Shown: one piece after another, positions 24,332 to 32,915 of the stretch
How positions within the stretch are numbered: position 1 is the first letter of the stretch
Layout of the letters: the number at the start of each line of letters is the position of its first letter
Assembly: GCA_016779585.1 (NCBI GenBank)
Contig: JADHNI010000033.1
Location: forward strand, 1-41,784
Direction of reading: 5' to 3'
Length of the DNA: 41,784 nt
Source: Pseudomonadales bacterium
GTDB lineage: Bacteria > Pseudomonadota > Gammaproteobacteria > Pseudomonadales > Azotimanducaceae
Notes under the pieces: model-generated
Databases searched by the model: none
What the model saw: only the letters and a program-made list of their open reading frames with translations
Told to the model about the DNA's origin: nothing
Translations under genes and position numbers: made by a program

Positions 24332-25565
24332 CATGTAAACGAGGTGCCTGAAGCAGCTGCAGGTGTACTTCGCCGCCTGGGTTCGACAATTCACGGACAC
24401 TCCAGGCTGGTAAGGGTTTACGGAAGCCGCGAATCGTGAGGAGACCCCGCGGTGAAACACGAAGGCGTGGTCCCAGCAGCCGGACAATTTCCTGTGAAAC
24501 AAGGATTTCATCCTCACCAGCATGGCTTTCCAGTCGACTGGCCAGGTTCACCACACTACCCAGCGCAGTGTATTCACGTCGTTCACTGCAGCCAAAATTC
24601 CCAACCAGGCAGTAGCCCAAGTGAATACCCATCCTAAGATGCAGGGCTGGCCCATTAGTTTTCAAACTCCATTGATGTGACAGGCTACGAAACTGTTCAC
24701 GCATGTCGATTGCCATCGAAACGCAGGCCTCAGCGTCCTTAGCAGGTCCTGGAGATACTGAATCGCCAAAGAAAATCATGATGCCGTCGCCAATGAACTT
24801 ATCGACCGTACCGCCATAACGGGTGGCTAGATGCGTCATCCGTGTGAAATATTCATTCAGCAGGTCTGCAACCAGCAATTCATCGATCGTGTCCATCAAC
24901 CGGGTAAAACCGGCGATATCGCAGAAGGATACGGTCAGGCGCTTTCTTTCCGCTGGTTGATTCACGATTTTCGGCAGTCGGAGAGGCTCCGGTAGGAACG
25001 GTGCAATCCAGCGACGAAACTGTTCATGTTCGGAGGAAACGGCCCTCGCTTTACAACGCTCGTGTTTCAGTTGTTTCGTTTCCTCGAACACGAGGAGACC
25101 AATAAAAATCACGTAGGCAATGAGGGCGACAAATGACACCAGGTAAAAGCTCTCTCCCCCAACGAAACTGTCAGGGTGCAGCAACGTTCCTGTCACCACG
25201 CCGAACACCGACATGGGAAGAACCAGCAACAGACACGGCAGCCCACCAATAACAAGGCAGCTGATCAAAAGCAGGGACAGCAGGACAACAGTAACTTCAA
25301 GATTAAACCCCACAAGGCTGATCAGTAATCCCACAAGCAGGCCATCACAGAGCATTGAACTGCTGGCGGCCCGTGGCGTGGTCCAACGATTCAACAACCT
25401 GGACATCAGGACCGGATAAAGAATGAGAGCGATCATCCACGCTTGTAAGTAGGGAGTTGGCGGTGAAATCGTTGCCAGAATAAGAGCAGCGAGCAGGTAA
25501 CCAAACTGTCGTGGTTTGTGTGTCACCCTGACAAGCGGGTGTGAGCGGGAATGATGACGCGCCAT
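24327..25565 (-). CDS. Membrane-bound class III adenylate cyclase with MASE2-like sensor domain (CyaB-like)
   Basis: A 412-residue predicted cAMP-forming cyclase. Residues about 20-175 contain roughly five to six membrane segments (for example FGYLLAALILATISP, VTVVLLSLLLISCLVIGGL, FVALIAYVIFIGLLVF), resembling the MASE2 domain of Pseudomonas CyaB. The catalytic domain follows: metal Asp in VSFCDIAGFTRL near 213, adenine-contact Lys and second metal Asp in GGTVDKFIGDGIMIFFGD near 255-270, and transition-state Asn and Arg in NLASRLES near 345. The base-specifying position is Thr (EYTALG) rather than Asp, the class IIIb pattern associated with bicarbonate stimulation. The ATG is 25565. The signal sensed is unknown. 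Confidence 0.88.
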   Translation of the reverse strand: MARHHSRSHPLVRVTHKPRQFGYLLAALILATISPPTPYLQAWMIALILYPVLMSRLLNRWTTPRAASSSMLCDGLLVGLLISLVGFNLEVTVVLLSLLLISCLVIGGLPCLLLVLPMSVFGVVTGTLLHPDSFVGGESFYLVSFVALIAYVIFIGLLVFEETKQLKHERCKARAVSSEHEQFRRWIAPFLPEPLRLPKIVNQPAERKRLTVSFCDIAGFTRLMDTIDELLVADLLNEYFTRMTHLATRYGGTVDKFIGDGIMIFFGDSVSPGPAKDAEACVSMAIDMREQFRSLSHQWSLKTNGPALHLRMGIHLGYCLVGNFGCSERREYTALGSVVNLASRLESHAGEDEILVSQEIVRLLGPRLRVSPRGLLTIRGFRKPLPAWSVRELSNPGGEVHLQLLQAPRLHV

Positions 25566-25628
25566 GGCGTCATCTTGCTTCAGTTCCCCGGCACGCGCTG
25601 TAAGCCAACCGGGAAACTTGGGTGAGTA

Positions 25629-26834
25629 TCAGTCGGCGCGGCCTGCCTGAAGTTCGATATCAACGTCCACATCCACGTCGGCATCATAGTCCGTGCCTGC
25701 AACTTCGAAACCATGCATCTCAAGGAATGCCTGCTTATAACCATCGAAGTCGGTCAATGTATCAAGATTGTCTTCAGCCACCGATGACCAGTTGTCCGCC
25801 ACGTACTGCTGGATCTCTGCCTGAAGTTCCAGTTCATCCATGCGGATACGGCCACCTTCATCGATTCGAAGCTCACCGTTACCATATAGCTGCGTGTTAA
25901 AGAAACGGGTTGTTTGTTCGATGCAGCCTTCATGGCAGCCTGCTTCCTTCATTGCCTTGAACAACAATGACAGGTAAATGGACATACCCGGAATTGCTGA
26001 AGCCGCCTGCGTTACCAGACCTTTCATCACCACCACATAGGCCTTGCCATCCACGGTTGCCATGGGTTCCACCAGCGCTTTTTGTGCACGATCCAGATCT
26101 TCCTTGGCCTTGCCAATCGTGCCGTGGTGATAGATAGGCCACGTCACCTCACTGCCGAGGTACGTGTAATTGGTTGTGATACAGCCAGGCGCAAGCAAAC
26201 CACGATCTTTTAGTGCAGCAATCCAGAGTTCCCAGTCTTCACCACCCATCACCTTGACGGTATCGCTGACTTCTTCCTGGCTGGCAGGTTCCAGGGAAAC
26301 CGGTTTGAGCTCACGGGTATTAAAATCGATAGTCATACCTTCAAAAGGTTCGCCGATTGGTTTCAGTGTCGAGCGAACCACCGATCCATCCGCCAGCTGA
26401 CGCGCGGGGGCTGCCAGTGAATAGACCACCAGGTCAACCTGGCCCAGGTCCTGCTCGATCAGGTCGCAGGTTGCCTGCTTGATCTCTTCCGAGAATGCAT
26501 CACCGTTAATGTTCGCAGTATAAAGACCTTCGGCCTTTGCGCGTTCTGTAAACGCCGCTGTCTTGTACCAGCCGGGAGATGCTGTCCTGTTGCCTGATGC
26601 AGGCCTTTCAAAAAACACGCCCACCGTAGAGGCACCAAAACCAAAGGCGGCACTGATGCGTGATGCCAGTCCATAGCCTCCGGAAGCACCAATGATCAGT
26701 ACTCTACTGGGCCCATCGTCTCTTTTGCCCTGGGATTGCACATGCGCGATCTGGTTGTCGACATCTTTTGCACAACCCGTTGGATGAGCGGTAGTACAGA
26801 GAAATCCCCTGATACGAGGTTTGATGATGGTCAT
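25629..26834 (-). CDS. fabV: Enoyl-ACP reductase FabV (trans-2-enoyl-CoA/ACP reductase)
   Basis: FabV carries out the last reduction of fatty-acid elongation with NADH and is intrinsically insensitive to triclosan. The 401-residue length is typical. The cofactor loop is VLIIGASGGYGLASRISAAF near 45-64, and the catalytic Tyr and Lys sit in YHHGTIGKAK near 235 with the FabV-specific YX8K spacing. The N terminus MTIIKPRIRGFLCTTAHPTG is highly characteristic. The C terminus has an acidic alternating run (DADVDVDVDIE). The ATG at 26834 overlaps the lgt stop in an ATGA, so the two are coupled. Confidence 0.97.
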   Translation of the reverse strand: MTIIKPRIRGFLCTTAHPTGCAKDVDNQIAHVQSQGKRDDGPSRVLIIGASGGYGLASRISAAFGFGASTVGVFFERPASGNRTASPGWYKTAAFTERAKAEGLYTANINGDAFSEEIKQATCDLIEQDLGQVDLVVYSLAAPARQLADGSVVRSTLKPIGEPFEGMTIDFNTRELKPVSLEPASQEEVSDTVKVMGGEDWELWIAALKDRGLLAPGCITTNYTYLGSEVTWPIYHHGTIGKAKEDLDRAQKALVEPMATVDGKAYVVVMKGLVTQAASAIPGMSIYLSLLFKAMKEAGCHEGCIEQTTRFFNTQLYGNGELRIDEGGRIRMDELELQAEIQQYVADNWSSVAEDNLDTLTDFDGYKQAFLEMHGFEVAGTDYDADVDVDVDIELQAGRAD

Positions 26835-27607
26835 GCGTGTTTCCTGCTGTAAAACAATAGAATAAGTCCAAGGAGCACCATAGGCAGAGACAAAAGCTGC
26901 CCCGTGGTGACCCAGTTAAATAGGATGAAACCCAGGTGGGCATCCGGCTCGCGGAAGAGCTCAGAGAATATCCTGAGACTACCATACCCGATCAGGAACA
27001 TGCCGGAGACAGCCACTACGGGTCTTGGCTTCATGGAGTAAAGCCAGAGAAAAGCAAACAAAACGGGTCCCTCCAGCGTTGCCTGGTAAAGGCTGGATGG
27101 ATGACGCCCAAACTCTTCACCTGGATAGATAAGTGCCCAGGGCACGCCCGATATGCGTCCTGGCAACTCCGCGTTGATGAAGTTGCCAATTCGTCCACAC
27201 CCGAGGGCCAGCGGAATTCCAGGTGCGATGAAATCCGTCACTTCAAAAAAGCGAACCCCTCGTTTTCTTGCAAACAGGGCAACGCCTGCCAGCACCCCCA
27301 ACAGGCCACCATGGAAAGACATTCCCCCCTGCCAGATCTTGAGCGCGGACACCGGGTCATGGATCAGGTTATCTAGACCGTAAAAAAACATGTACCCGAT
27401 CCGGCCGCCGAGCAATACACCGAGAACGGAGTAAAAGACGATGTCGGAAAGGTCATCATCAGTCCACCCAAGATTATTACTCTGCGAGCGATAACGGAGA
27501 ATGAACCAGACCAGGCTAATGCCAACGAGGTAACTGATGGCGTACCAGTGAATGCTCACGGGACCGAGACTGATTGCGATCGGGTCTATGTCCGGATAAT
27601 GCCACAT
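26831..27607 (-). CDS. lgt: Prolipoprotein diacylglyceryl transferase
   Basis: Lgt transfers diacylglyceryl from phosphatidylglycerol to the lipobox cysteine of prolipoproteins in the inner membrane. The ATG at 27607 gives MWHYPDIDPIAISLGPVSIH and 258 residues; the upstream TTG is unlikely to be used. Seen motifs: HWYAISYLVGISL near 20, GRIGYMFFYGLDNL near 75, the essential His in GGMSFHGGLLGVLAG near 97-112, and the Lgt signature GCGRIGNFINAELPGR near 137-152. About seven hydrophobic segments are spread along the chain. It is first in a co-directional group with fabV, the cyclase and hemE. Confidence 0.97.
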   Translation of the reverse strand: MWHYPDIDPIAISLGPVSIHWYAISYLVGISLVWFILRYRSQSNNLGWTDDDLSDIVFYSVLGVLLGGRIGYMFFYGLDNLIHDPVSALKIWQGGMSFHGGLLGVLAGVALFARKRGVRFFEVTDFIAPGIPLALGCGRIGNFINAELPGRISGVPWALIYPGEEFGRHPSSLYQATLEGPVLFAFLWLYSMKPRPVVAVSGMFLIGYGSLRIFSELFREPDAHLGFILFNWVTTGQLLSLPMVLLGLILLFYSRKHA

Positions 27608-27693
27608 CAAGCTGGTACCAGAAGTAAAACCGCATTATCCGTCATCCGGGGCGTCTGATAAACTCGCCGCTTCCTAAATTACACCCTGTAAAT

Positions 27694-28431
27694 ATGTGCC
27701 TGATTCTTTTTGCGGTGAACCCTGATGATCAATATCGGCTCATCATCGCAGCCAATCGCGATGAACTCTATGCAAGGCCGACCATCGCAGCAGACTTCTG
27801 GCACGATGAGCCTAATGTACTGGCGGGCAGGGACCAGAAAATGGGAGGCACCTGGATCGGCGTAAATCGCAACGGATACTTCGCCGCAGTTACCAATTTC
27901 AAGGAGGAACCGCCAGACCCGACACCACCGCGTTCCCGCGGGGAACTGCCTGCCGACTTCCTCCTGCAGGAGCCCGAACCCCATCAATACCTGATGGATG
28001 TAGCGAGATCTTCCCACGAATACCGCGGATTTAACCTGCTCGTTGCAGACCCTGCCGGCTGCTGGTACTTCGGTAATCGCGCCGGCACACCAAGAAGACT
28101 CGACGCAGGCACCTACGGACTCAGCAACCAGGTCCTCGACTGCAACTGGCCGAAGGTCATCGAGGGCAGGAAAAGATTGACCGGGTTAATTGATAGCAGC
28201 AAATCAGGGAACGACCTTATTGAGGGGCTCTACGCACTACTACTGCACCAGGGTGATGAACGGGATTTCTCTAACAGTTTTATCGCCGCCGACGTCTATG
28301 GCACACGTGCAGCTACCGTCATCACGATCACCCATAACGGGGATGTGCATTTTGAAGAACGTAATTTTGGAGAGAACGGTGCTGCTCTTGAGAGCAGTGT
28401 TCACCGATTCAGGAGTAGCGGCGACTCCTGA
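27694..28431 (+). CDS. NRDE-family protein (TANGO2-like)
   Basis: A 245-residue member of the NRDE/TANGO2 family (DUF833), named for the motif present here as LIIAANRDELYARPT near 16-30. MCLILFAVNPDDQYRL at the N terminus (with a conserved Cys at position 2), MGGTWIGVNRNGYFAAVTNF near 50-69 and SRGELPADFL near 83 are also family features. The Cys2 suggests an Ntn-hydrolase-like fold. Bacterial function is not established; animal TANGO2 has been linked to heme and lipid handling, but this is not evidence for the protein here. It is divergent from lgt and its end overlaps ptsP by 23 bases. Confidence 0.88.
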   Translation: MCLILFAVNPDDQYRLIIAANRDELYARPTIAADFWHDEPNVLAGRDQKMGGTWIGVNRNGYFAAVTNFKEEPPDPTPPRSRGELPADFLLQEPEPHQYLMDVARSSHEYRGFNLLVADPAGCWYFGNRAGTPRRLDAGTYGLSNQVLDCNWPKVIEGRKRLTGLIDSSKSGNDLIEGLYALLLHQGDERDFSNSFIAADVYGTRAATVITITHNGDVHFEERNFGENGAALESSVHRFRSSGDS

Positions 28432-30679
28432 CAATATTGCCAAGACCAGCCTTGCGCATTTCCTCATCCACGTAGTTCTTGATGAGATAGGCATTATCCA
28501 TCTCCAGCACCTTGGATAGCATCTCCCGCGCATAGGAGAATTCAAAGTGACTCAAGGCATGTTTCACCATCAAAAGGCTGGTGGATGTCATGGAAAGCAC
28601 ATCAAAACCCATGGCCATGAGGAGCACTGCTGCTGAGGGGTTACCTGCCATCTCCCCGCAGATGCCAATACCTTTGCCTTCATCGTGGGCAGCTTTTACA
28701 ACATGCCTCAACGCATGCAGCACTGCGGGATGAAACTCCTGGTAAAGCTCAGCAACACGGGCATTGTTCCGGTCCACGGCGAGCATGTACTGGATCAGGT
28801 CGTTGCTGCCAACGGACAGGAAATCGACACGTTTTATGATGTCCTTCGCCTGGTAAACCGCAGCAGGGACTTCAATCATGACCCCCACATCCGGCATCTC
28901 GACCTGAACCCCTTCTTCGACGATCTCGCGGTAACACTGGGCAATCAGTCGTTGGGCCTCATCAACCTCGGCCGTACTGCTGACCATGGGCAACATGATA
29001 CGCAGCTCCGTATCAATACCTTCATTGGCACGAATCATGGCACGTACCTGTGAGAGGAAAATTTCCGGGTGATCCAGGGTCACCCTGATTCCACGCCAAC
29101 CAAGGAATGGGTTGGCTTCTGATATCGGAAAATACGGCAACGCCTTGTCACCACCGATATCCAGTGTGCGCATCGTCACTGGCCTGGGTGCAAAAGCCTG
29201 CAGGTGTTCCCGATAGATCAGGCGCTGCTCTTCTTCCGTGGGGAAGCGATTGTTCATCATGAAGTGCACTTCGGTGCGATACAGGCCTACACCCTCCGCA
29301 CCCCTGTCCAGCGATCGGGCCACGTCAGTCATGAGTCCTGTATTCACCCACAGGCGAACACGGTGCCCGTCAAGGGTATGGCAGGGCTGGTCGCCCGTCA
29401 CTTCAAGACCTTCTACCAGGGCTTCCTCTTCAGCGGCAATGCGACGGTAGTACTCTTCCTGCTCCTCACTCGGGTAGGTAATAACCACGCCTTCGAAACC
29501 ATCAATAATCAAAGGCTTTTCATCGATATGCTCGATAGGGAGATCTTCAGCACCCATAACGGTTGGCACGCCCATCGCCTCAGCGAGGATCGCCACATGA
29601 GATTTGCCGGATCCTTTGATCGATACGAGTCCGGCCAGTCGTTCGCGGGGAACTCGCGCCAGATCTGCCGGGGTCAGTTCATGGCTGACCAGGATAGTGC
29701 CGGGGGGATAATGCTGCGGTCTCGTGTCCTTGGATTGCAGGTTCGCCAGCACCCGGTTACCGAGGTCGCGCACATCGGCCCCTCGCTCGCGCAGGTAGTC
29801 ATCTTCCATTTCTTCAAAGTTGGCCACATGCATACCGATGACCTGCTTCAGGGCACTGGGTGCCCATTCACCTTCGTGAATCCGCGAAATGACCTCACCA
29901 CTGATCGCGGTGTCGTCCAGCATATGTAGATAAGCTTCAAATAGAGCCAGCTCTTCACGCTGCAATCGATCTTGCAGCCGCCTGGCAATATCAGAAATAT
30001 CCTGTTGAGTCGCGCGAATGGCTGCCCGGAACAATTCAATCTCACCCTCAATGTCATTGGTACGACGGAAAGGGACGCTATGAAGTTCTGCTTCCGGCAC
30101 ACTGACAATTGCTGTACCGATTGCGACGCCCGGTGCACCCTGCATGCCCCTGAACGTTCGTGACCGGGGGCGGACATCGTCGCGCAACGTCAAGGCGCCC
30201 GTTGCCTCGGCGTGCGCAATAACACCGGCCAGCTGGGCAGAGAGTGTGATCAGGAAGGCTTCTTCCTCATCCTTGAAACGCCGGGTTTCCTTAACCTGGA
30301 CTACCAGAACCCCAAGAATCTTCCTGTGGTGTATGATTGGCACACCGAGGAATGCATGAAAAGGGTCTTCATCGATCTCCGCAAAGAGGATATTCCTGGG
30401 ATGATTCTGTGCGTCTTCCAGGTTGATCGGTTCCGCTCGCTCGGCCACGTAACCTACCAGGCCTTCATCCTGGGCAAGAGACACCTTGCCGACTGCATCC
30501 TGGTTAAGTCCACGTGTTGCCATGAACACCAGGCGCTGGTCACGTTCATCCACAAGGTAAATACTGCAGACATCGGTATCCATCGTTTCACTGACGCGTT
30601 CCACAATGATGTTAAGAACGCTGGTCAGATCACCTGCGCGGTTGACCTCCTGTATAACGCTGCGCAGTACATTAAGCAT
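28409..30679 (-). CDS. ptsP: Phosphoenolpyruvate-protein phosphotransferase PtsP (enzyme I of the nitrogen PTS)
   Basis: EI-Ntr takes phosphate from PEP and passes it to NPr and then EIIA-Ntr, a regulatory rather than sugar-transport chain. The 756 residues hold an N-terminal GAF domain (about 1-160; DVCSIYLVDERDQRLVFMAT and GLVGYVAERAEPINLEDA). The enzyme I N-domain follows (from MQGAPGVAIGTAIVSVPEAE near 175), then the phosphohistidine loop GSGKSHVAILAEAMGVPTVM near 357, and the PEP-binding barrel with LYRTEVHFM, SVGSNDLIQYMLAVDRNN and the catalytic Cys in GICGEMAGNP near 673. ATG 30679 is three bases after the rppH stop. The rppH-ptsP pair is conserved in gammaproteobacteria. Confidence 0.96.
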   Translation of the reverse strand: MLNVLRSVIQEVNRAGDLTSVLNIIVERVSETMDTDVCSIYLVDERDQRLVFMATRGLNQDAVGKVSLAQDEGLVGYVAERAEPINLEDAQNHPRNILFAEIDEDPFHAFLGVPIIHHRKILGVLVVQVKETRRFKDEEEAFLITLSAQLAGVIAHAEATGALTLRDDVRPRSRTFRGMQGAPGVAIGTAIVSVPEAELHSVPFRRTNDIEGEIELFRAAIRATQQDISDIARRLQDRLQREELALFEAYLHMLDDTAISGEVISRIHEGEWAPSALKQVIGMHVANFEEMEDDYLRERGADVRDLGNRVLANLQSKDTRPQHYPPGTILVSHELTPADLARVPRERLAGLVSIKGSGKSHVAILAEAMGVPTVMGAEDLPIEHIDEKPLIIDGFEGVVITYPSEEQEEYYRRIAAEEEALVEGLEVTGDQPCHTLDGHRVRLWVNTGLMTDVARSLDRGAEGVGLYRTEVHFMMNNRFPTEEEQRLIYREHLQAFAPRPVTMRTLDIGGDKALPYFPISEANPFLGWRGIRVTLDHPEIFLSQVRAMIRANEGIDTELRIMLPMVSSTAEVDEAQRLIAQCYREIVEEGVQVEMPDVGVMIEVPAAVYQAKDIIKRVDFLSVGSNDLIQYMLAVDRNNARVAELYQEFHPAVLHALRHVVKAAHDEGKGIGICGEMAGNPSAAVLLMAMGFDVLSMTSTSLLMVKHALSHFEFSYAREMLSKVLEMDNAYLIKNYVDEEMRKAGLGNIVRSRRYS

Positions 30680-30682
30680 GGC

Positions 30683-31165
30683 TCACCGCGGGAAACACTT
30701 GGACAGGTAAGGTGCGAGTTCCTTCATTGCCCTACGATACACATCCTGTTTGAAAGACACGACCTGTCCCAATGGATACCAGTAACTGACCCACTGCCAG
30801 AAATCGAACTCGGGAGATTCTGAACTTCCGAAATGCACGGCATCGTCCTCGGCAAGCATCTTCAACAGAAACCATTTCTGTTTCTGGCCGATAAACGACG
30901 AATTATTCGAACGTAACAAACGCTTCGGTAACTTGTACCTCAGCCAACCACGGGTTGTACCAACAATCTGCACGTGCTCGGGCTGGAGGCCAATTTCTTC
31001 CTCCAGCTCGCGATACAGCGCTTCTTCGGGCGACTCGGATACCTTGATCCCACCCTGCGGAAACTGCCAGGCATCCTGGCCAATCCGCCGGGCCCAAAGC
31101 ACCTGTCCTTGCCCGTTGGCAACAATAATCCCTACATTTGGCCGGTACCCATCTTCATCAATCAA
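30683..31165 (-). CDS. rppH: RNA pyrophosphohydrolase
   Basis: RppH removes pyrophosphate from the 5-prime triphosphate of mRNAs and so triggers RNase E decay. The 160-residue protein carries the full Nudix box [20 protein letters not shown] followed by IGL, near residues 37-60. The N terminus [20 protein letters not shown] is the canonical RppH start, and in this gene it is preceded by TTG at 31165 rather than ATG. AAAGG and AGG lie nine and three bases upstream. It is followed by ptsP in the same direction and is divergent from the HAD phosphatase. Confidence 0.96.
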   Translation of the reverse strand: MIDEDGYRPNVGIIVANGQGQVLWARRIGQDAWQFPQGGIKVSESPEEALYRELEEEIGLQPEHVQIVGTTRGWLRYKLPKRLLRSNNSSFIGQKQKWFLLKMLAEDDAVHFGSSESPEFDFWQWVSYWYPLGQVVSFKQDVYRRAMKELAPYLSKCFPR

Positions 31166-31203
31166 CTACCTGGACCTTTAAACTTTAATGAAATCATTGT
31201 GCT

Positions 31204-31220
31204 TGAATCATTCAGATTCA
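31204..31220. promoter_or_regulatory. Inverted repeat in the rppH/HAD divergent region
   Basis: TGAATC-ATTCA-GATTCA is a perfect six-base inverted repeat with a five-base centre, between the divergent rppH and HAD-phosphatase starts. It could be an operator for either gene, but a short dyad like this also occurs by chance. No known regulator site is recognised. Confidence 0.2.
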
Positions 31221-31284
31221 GCAATCCACCCGGAAAGGCTACACTTGCGGTTCCGTTAGCAGTTCAAAAAATGATTTTCCTGCC

Positions 31285-31941
31285 ATGCCACTTGCCATCT
31301 TTGACCTGGATGAAACCCTGATCGCCACCGACAGTGACCACGAGTGGGGCGAGTATGTCTGCGATCACGGTCTGGTGAACGAAGAAGTACATCGCGCCCG
31401 CAATGACGCCTTTTACGAACAGTACAAGGCAGGTGAACTGGATATCTATGAGTACCTGGCATTTTCCTGCTCTGTGCTCACCCGCTACAGCATGGACAAG
31501 TTGCAAGCGTATCGAAGCGACTTTGTGGAGAAACGCATTGCACCGAAGATGCTTGAAAAAGGCAGGGCACTGATCGATGAGCACAAGAACCGGGGCGACC
31601 AGGTCATGGTCATCACCTCAACCATTGAATTCGTGACGCGCCCTATTGTTGATGCGTTCGGTATCGAGATACTGATCGCGCCTGACCCCGAGATCATCGA
31701 CAACCGCTATACCGGCAATATTGTCGGTGTACCAAGTTTCGGAGAAGGCAAAGTCACCCGCCTGAAAAGCTGGATGTCAGAGAATAATGAAACTCTCAAC
31801 GGAAGTTACTTTTATTCTGACTCCCACAATGACCTGCCTTTGCTGCGTCTGGTGGATAACCCCATCGCTGTAGACCCGGATTTAACCCTGCGTGCAGAAG
31901 CCGAAAAGAAGCAGTGGCAGATCATCAGCCTTCGGAACTGA
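31285..31941 (+). CDS. HAD-IB family phosphatase (SerB-like; histidinol-phosphatase candidate)
   Basis: A 218-residue haloacid-dehalogenase hydrolase of subfamily IB. The nucleophile motif I is IFDLDETLI (DxDxT) at residues 5-12, motif II is MVITSTIEFVTR near 108, and motifs III/IV are GKVTRLKSW near 154 and FYSDSHNDLPLL near 173-184. The helical cap lies between about 20 and 85. In Pseudomonas aeruginosa the gene in the same place beside rppH and ptsP (PA0335) has been reported as a histidinol-phosphate phosphatase, so this is a good candidate for that missing histidine step. A phosphoserine-phosphatase-like role is the alternative. Its stop overlaps the next gene's ATG (TGATG). Confidence 0.87.
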   Translation: MPLAIFDLDETLIATDSDHEWGEYVCDHGLVNEEVHRARNDAFYEQYKAGELDIYEYLAFSCSVLTRYSMDKLQAYRSDFVEKRIAPKMLEKGRALIDEHKNRGDQVMVITSTIEFVTRPIVDAFGIEILIAPDPEIIDNRYTGNIVGVPSFGEGKVTRLKSWMSENNETLNGSYFYSDSHNDLPLLRLVDNPIAVDPDLTLRAEAEKKQWQIISLRN

Positions 31942-32915
31942 TGATGAGGCCTCATCCAGGCTACCTCATCATAGCCATGCTCCTGACGCTCTGGGGATGC
32001 GACCAGCAACAACAGGAGACACCCCGCCTGCTGGTAGACCCGGTGCTGCTGGGCACCAGCGTCTCGGACTGGCAGAAAACTCGCATGAACCAGAGTGTCG
32101 CCAGTACAACCATGCTGGTTAACCAGACAAATCGCTTCCTGGACAATCCCGATGAGGAAACACGCAGCAACTGGCAGCTTGCCTGGAATCGCGCCCACGA
32201 GGACTTTCATCACGCCACTCTACTGATGCCCACTGATTCGCTGCTGCATGTTGATGTCTGGCCTATTGAGCCCGGGTTTCTGGATGCGCTACCCGAGTAT
32301 CCAGAATCAGGAATTATCTCTGATCTTTCGCTGGACATTACGGTCGCCTCACTCCAGGCGCAGCACATGCTCACAGACCGTTCCGAGTCATCACTGGGGT
32401 TTCACGTCCTGGAATACTACGCGTTTGATCGACCCCTCGACGATATGCTGCCAGGCGATAACCTGCGGGAACGACGTCGGACCGTGATCAAAAGAGTCAG
32501 CGACCATCTTTTACTGGAAGTGTTGCAACTGAAGAACTCGTTGCAGGAATCTGCGATTGATGCGCTGCCACAAACCACTTATCCAGCACTGGTCGCCAGC
32601 CTGGCGTCACGCACAGATAGCATCTCCTCGGCACTAAATTTCAGCACAGTACACGGTGAATTCAGCGGACGATCTGCACAGGTTATCGCTGCCCAGTTCT
32701 CTGCGATCTACGATTTGCTCAATGGCGAGGTGAACATCAACCGCTATCTGGCCAGCATCGACCCGGAACAGACACGGGTTCTGAACAGCACGCTTTCGGA
32801 CGCGCTTGACCTGGTGCCGCAGCAAGGCCAGCTCGACGAATCAGACACTAGCCGAATGCAACTGCTGGCGGCCGCAATCTCGCACCAGTTGGAAGATTTT
32901 GATATCAGTGACTGA
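31941..32915 (+). CDS. Imelysin-family (peptidase M75-like) lipoprotein
   Basis: A 324-residue secreted lipoprotein. ATG 31941 (or 31944) gives MMRPHPGYLIIAMLLTLWGC, a signal peptide ending in a lipobox with Cys at residue 20. The mature part has imelysin-like features: WQLAWNRAHEDFHHATLLM near 75-93, WPIEPGFLDALPEYPESG near 105-122, and the family motif GFHxxE as SSLGFHVLEYYAFDRPL near 155. Imelysin proteins are often linked to iron uptake, although protease activity and metal use are not settled. It is coupled to the HAD phosphatase by a one-base overlap and ends directly against the convergent gcvPB. Its function here is unknown. Confidence 0.82.
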   Translation: MMRPHPGYLIIAMLLTLWGCDQQQQETPRLLVDPVLLGTSVSDWQKTRMNQSVASTTMLVNQTNRFLDNPDEETRSNWQLAWNRAHEDFHHATLLMPTDSLLHVDVWPIEPGFLDALPEYPESGIISDLSLDITVASLQAQHMLTDRSESSLGFHVLEYYAFDRPLDDMLPGDNLRERRRTVIKRVSDHLLLEVLQLKNSLQESAIDALPQTTYPALVASLASRTDSISSALNFSTVHGEFSGRSAQVIAAQFSAIYDLLNGEVNINRYLASIDPEQTRVLNSTLSDALDLVPQQGQLDESDTSRMQLLAAAISHQLEDFDISD

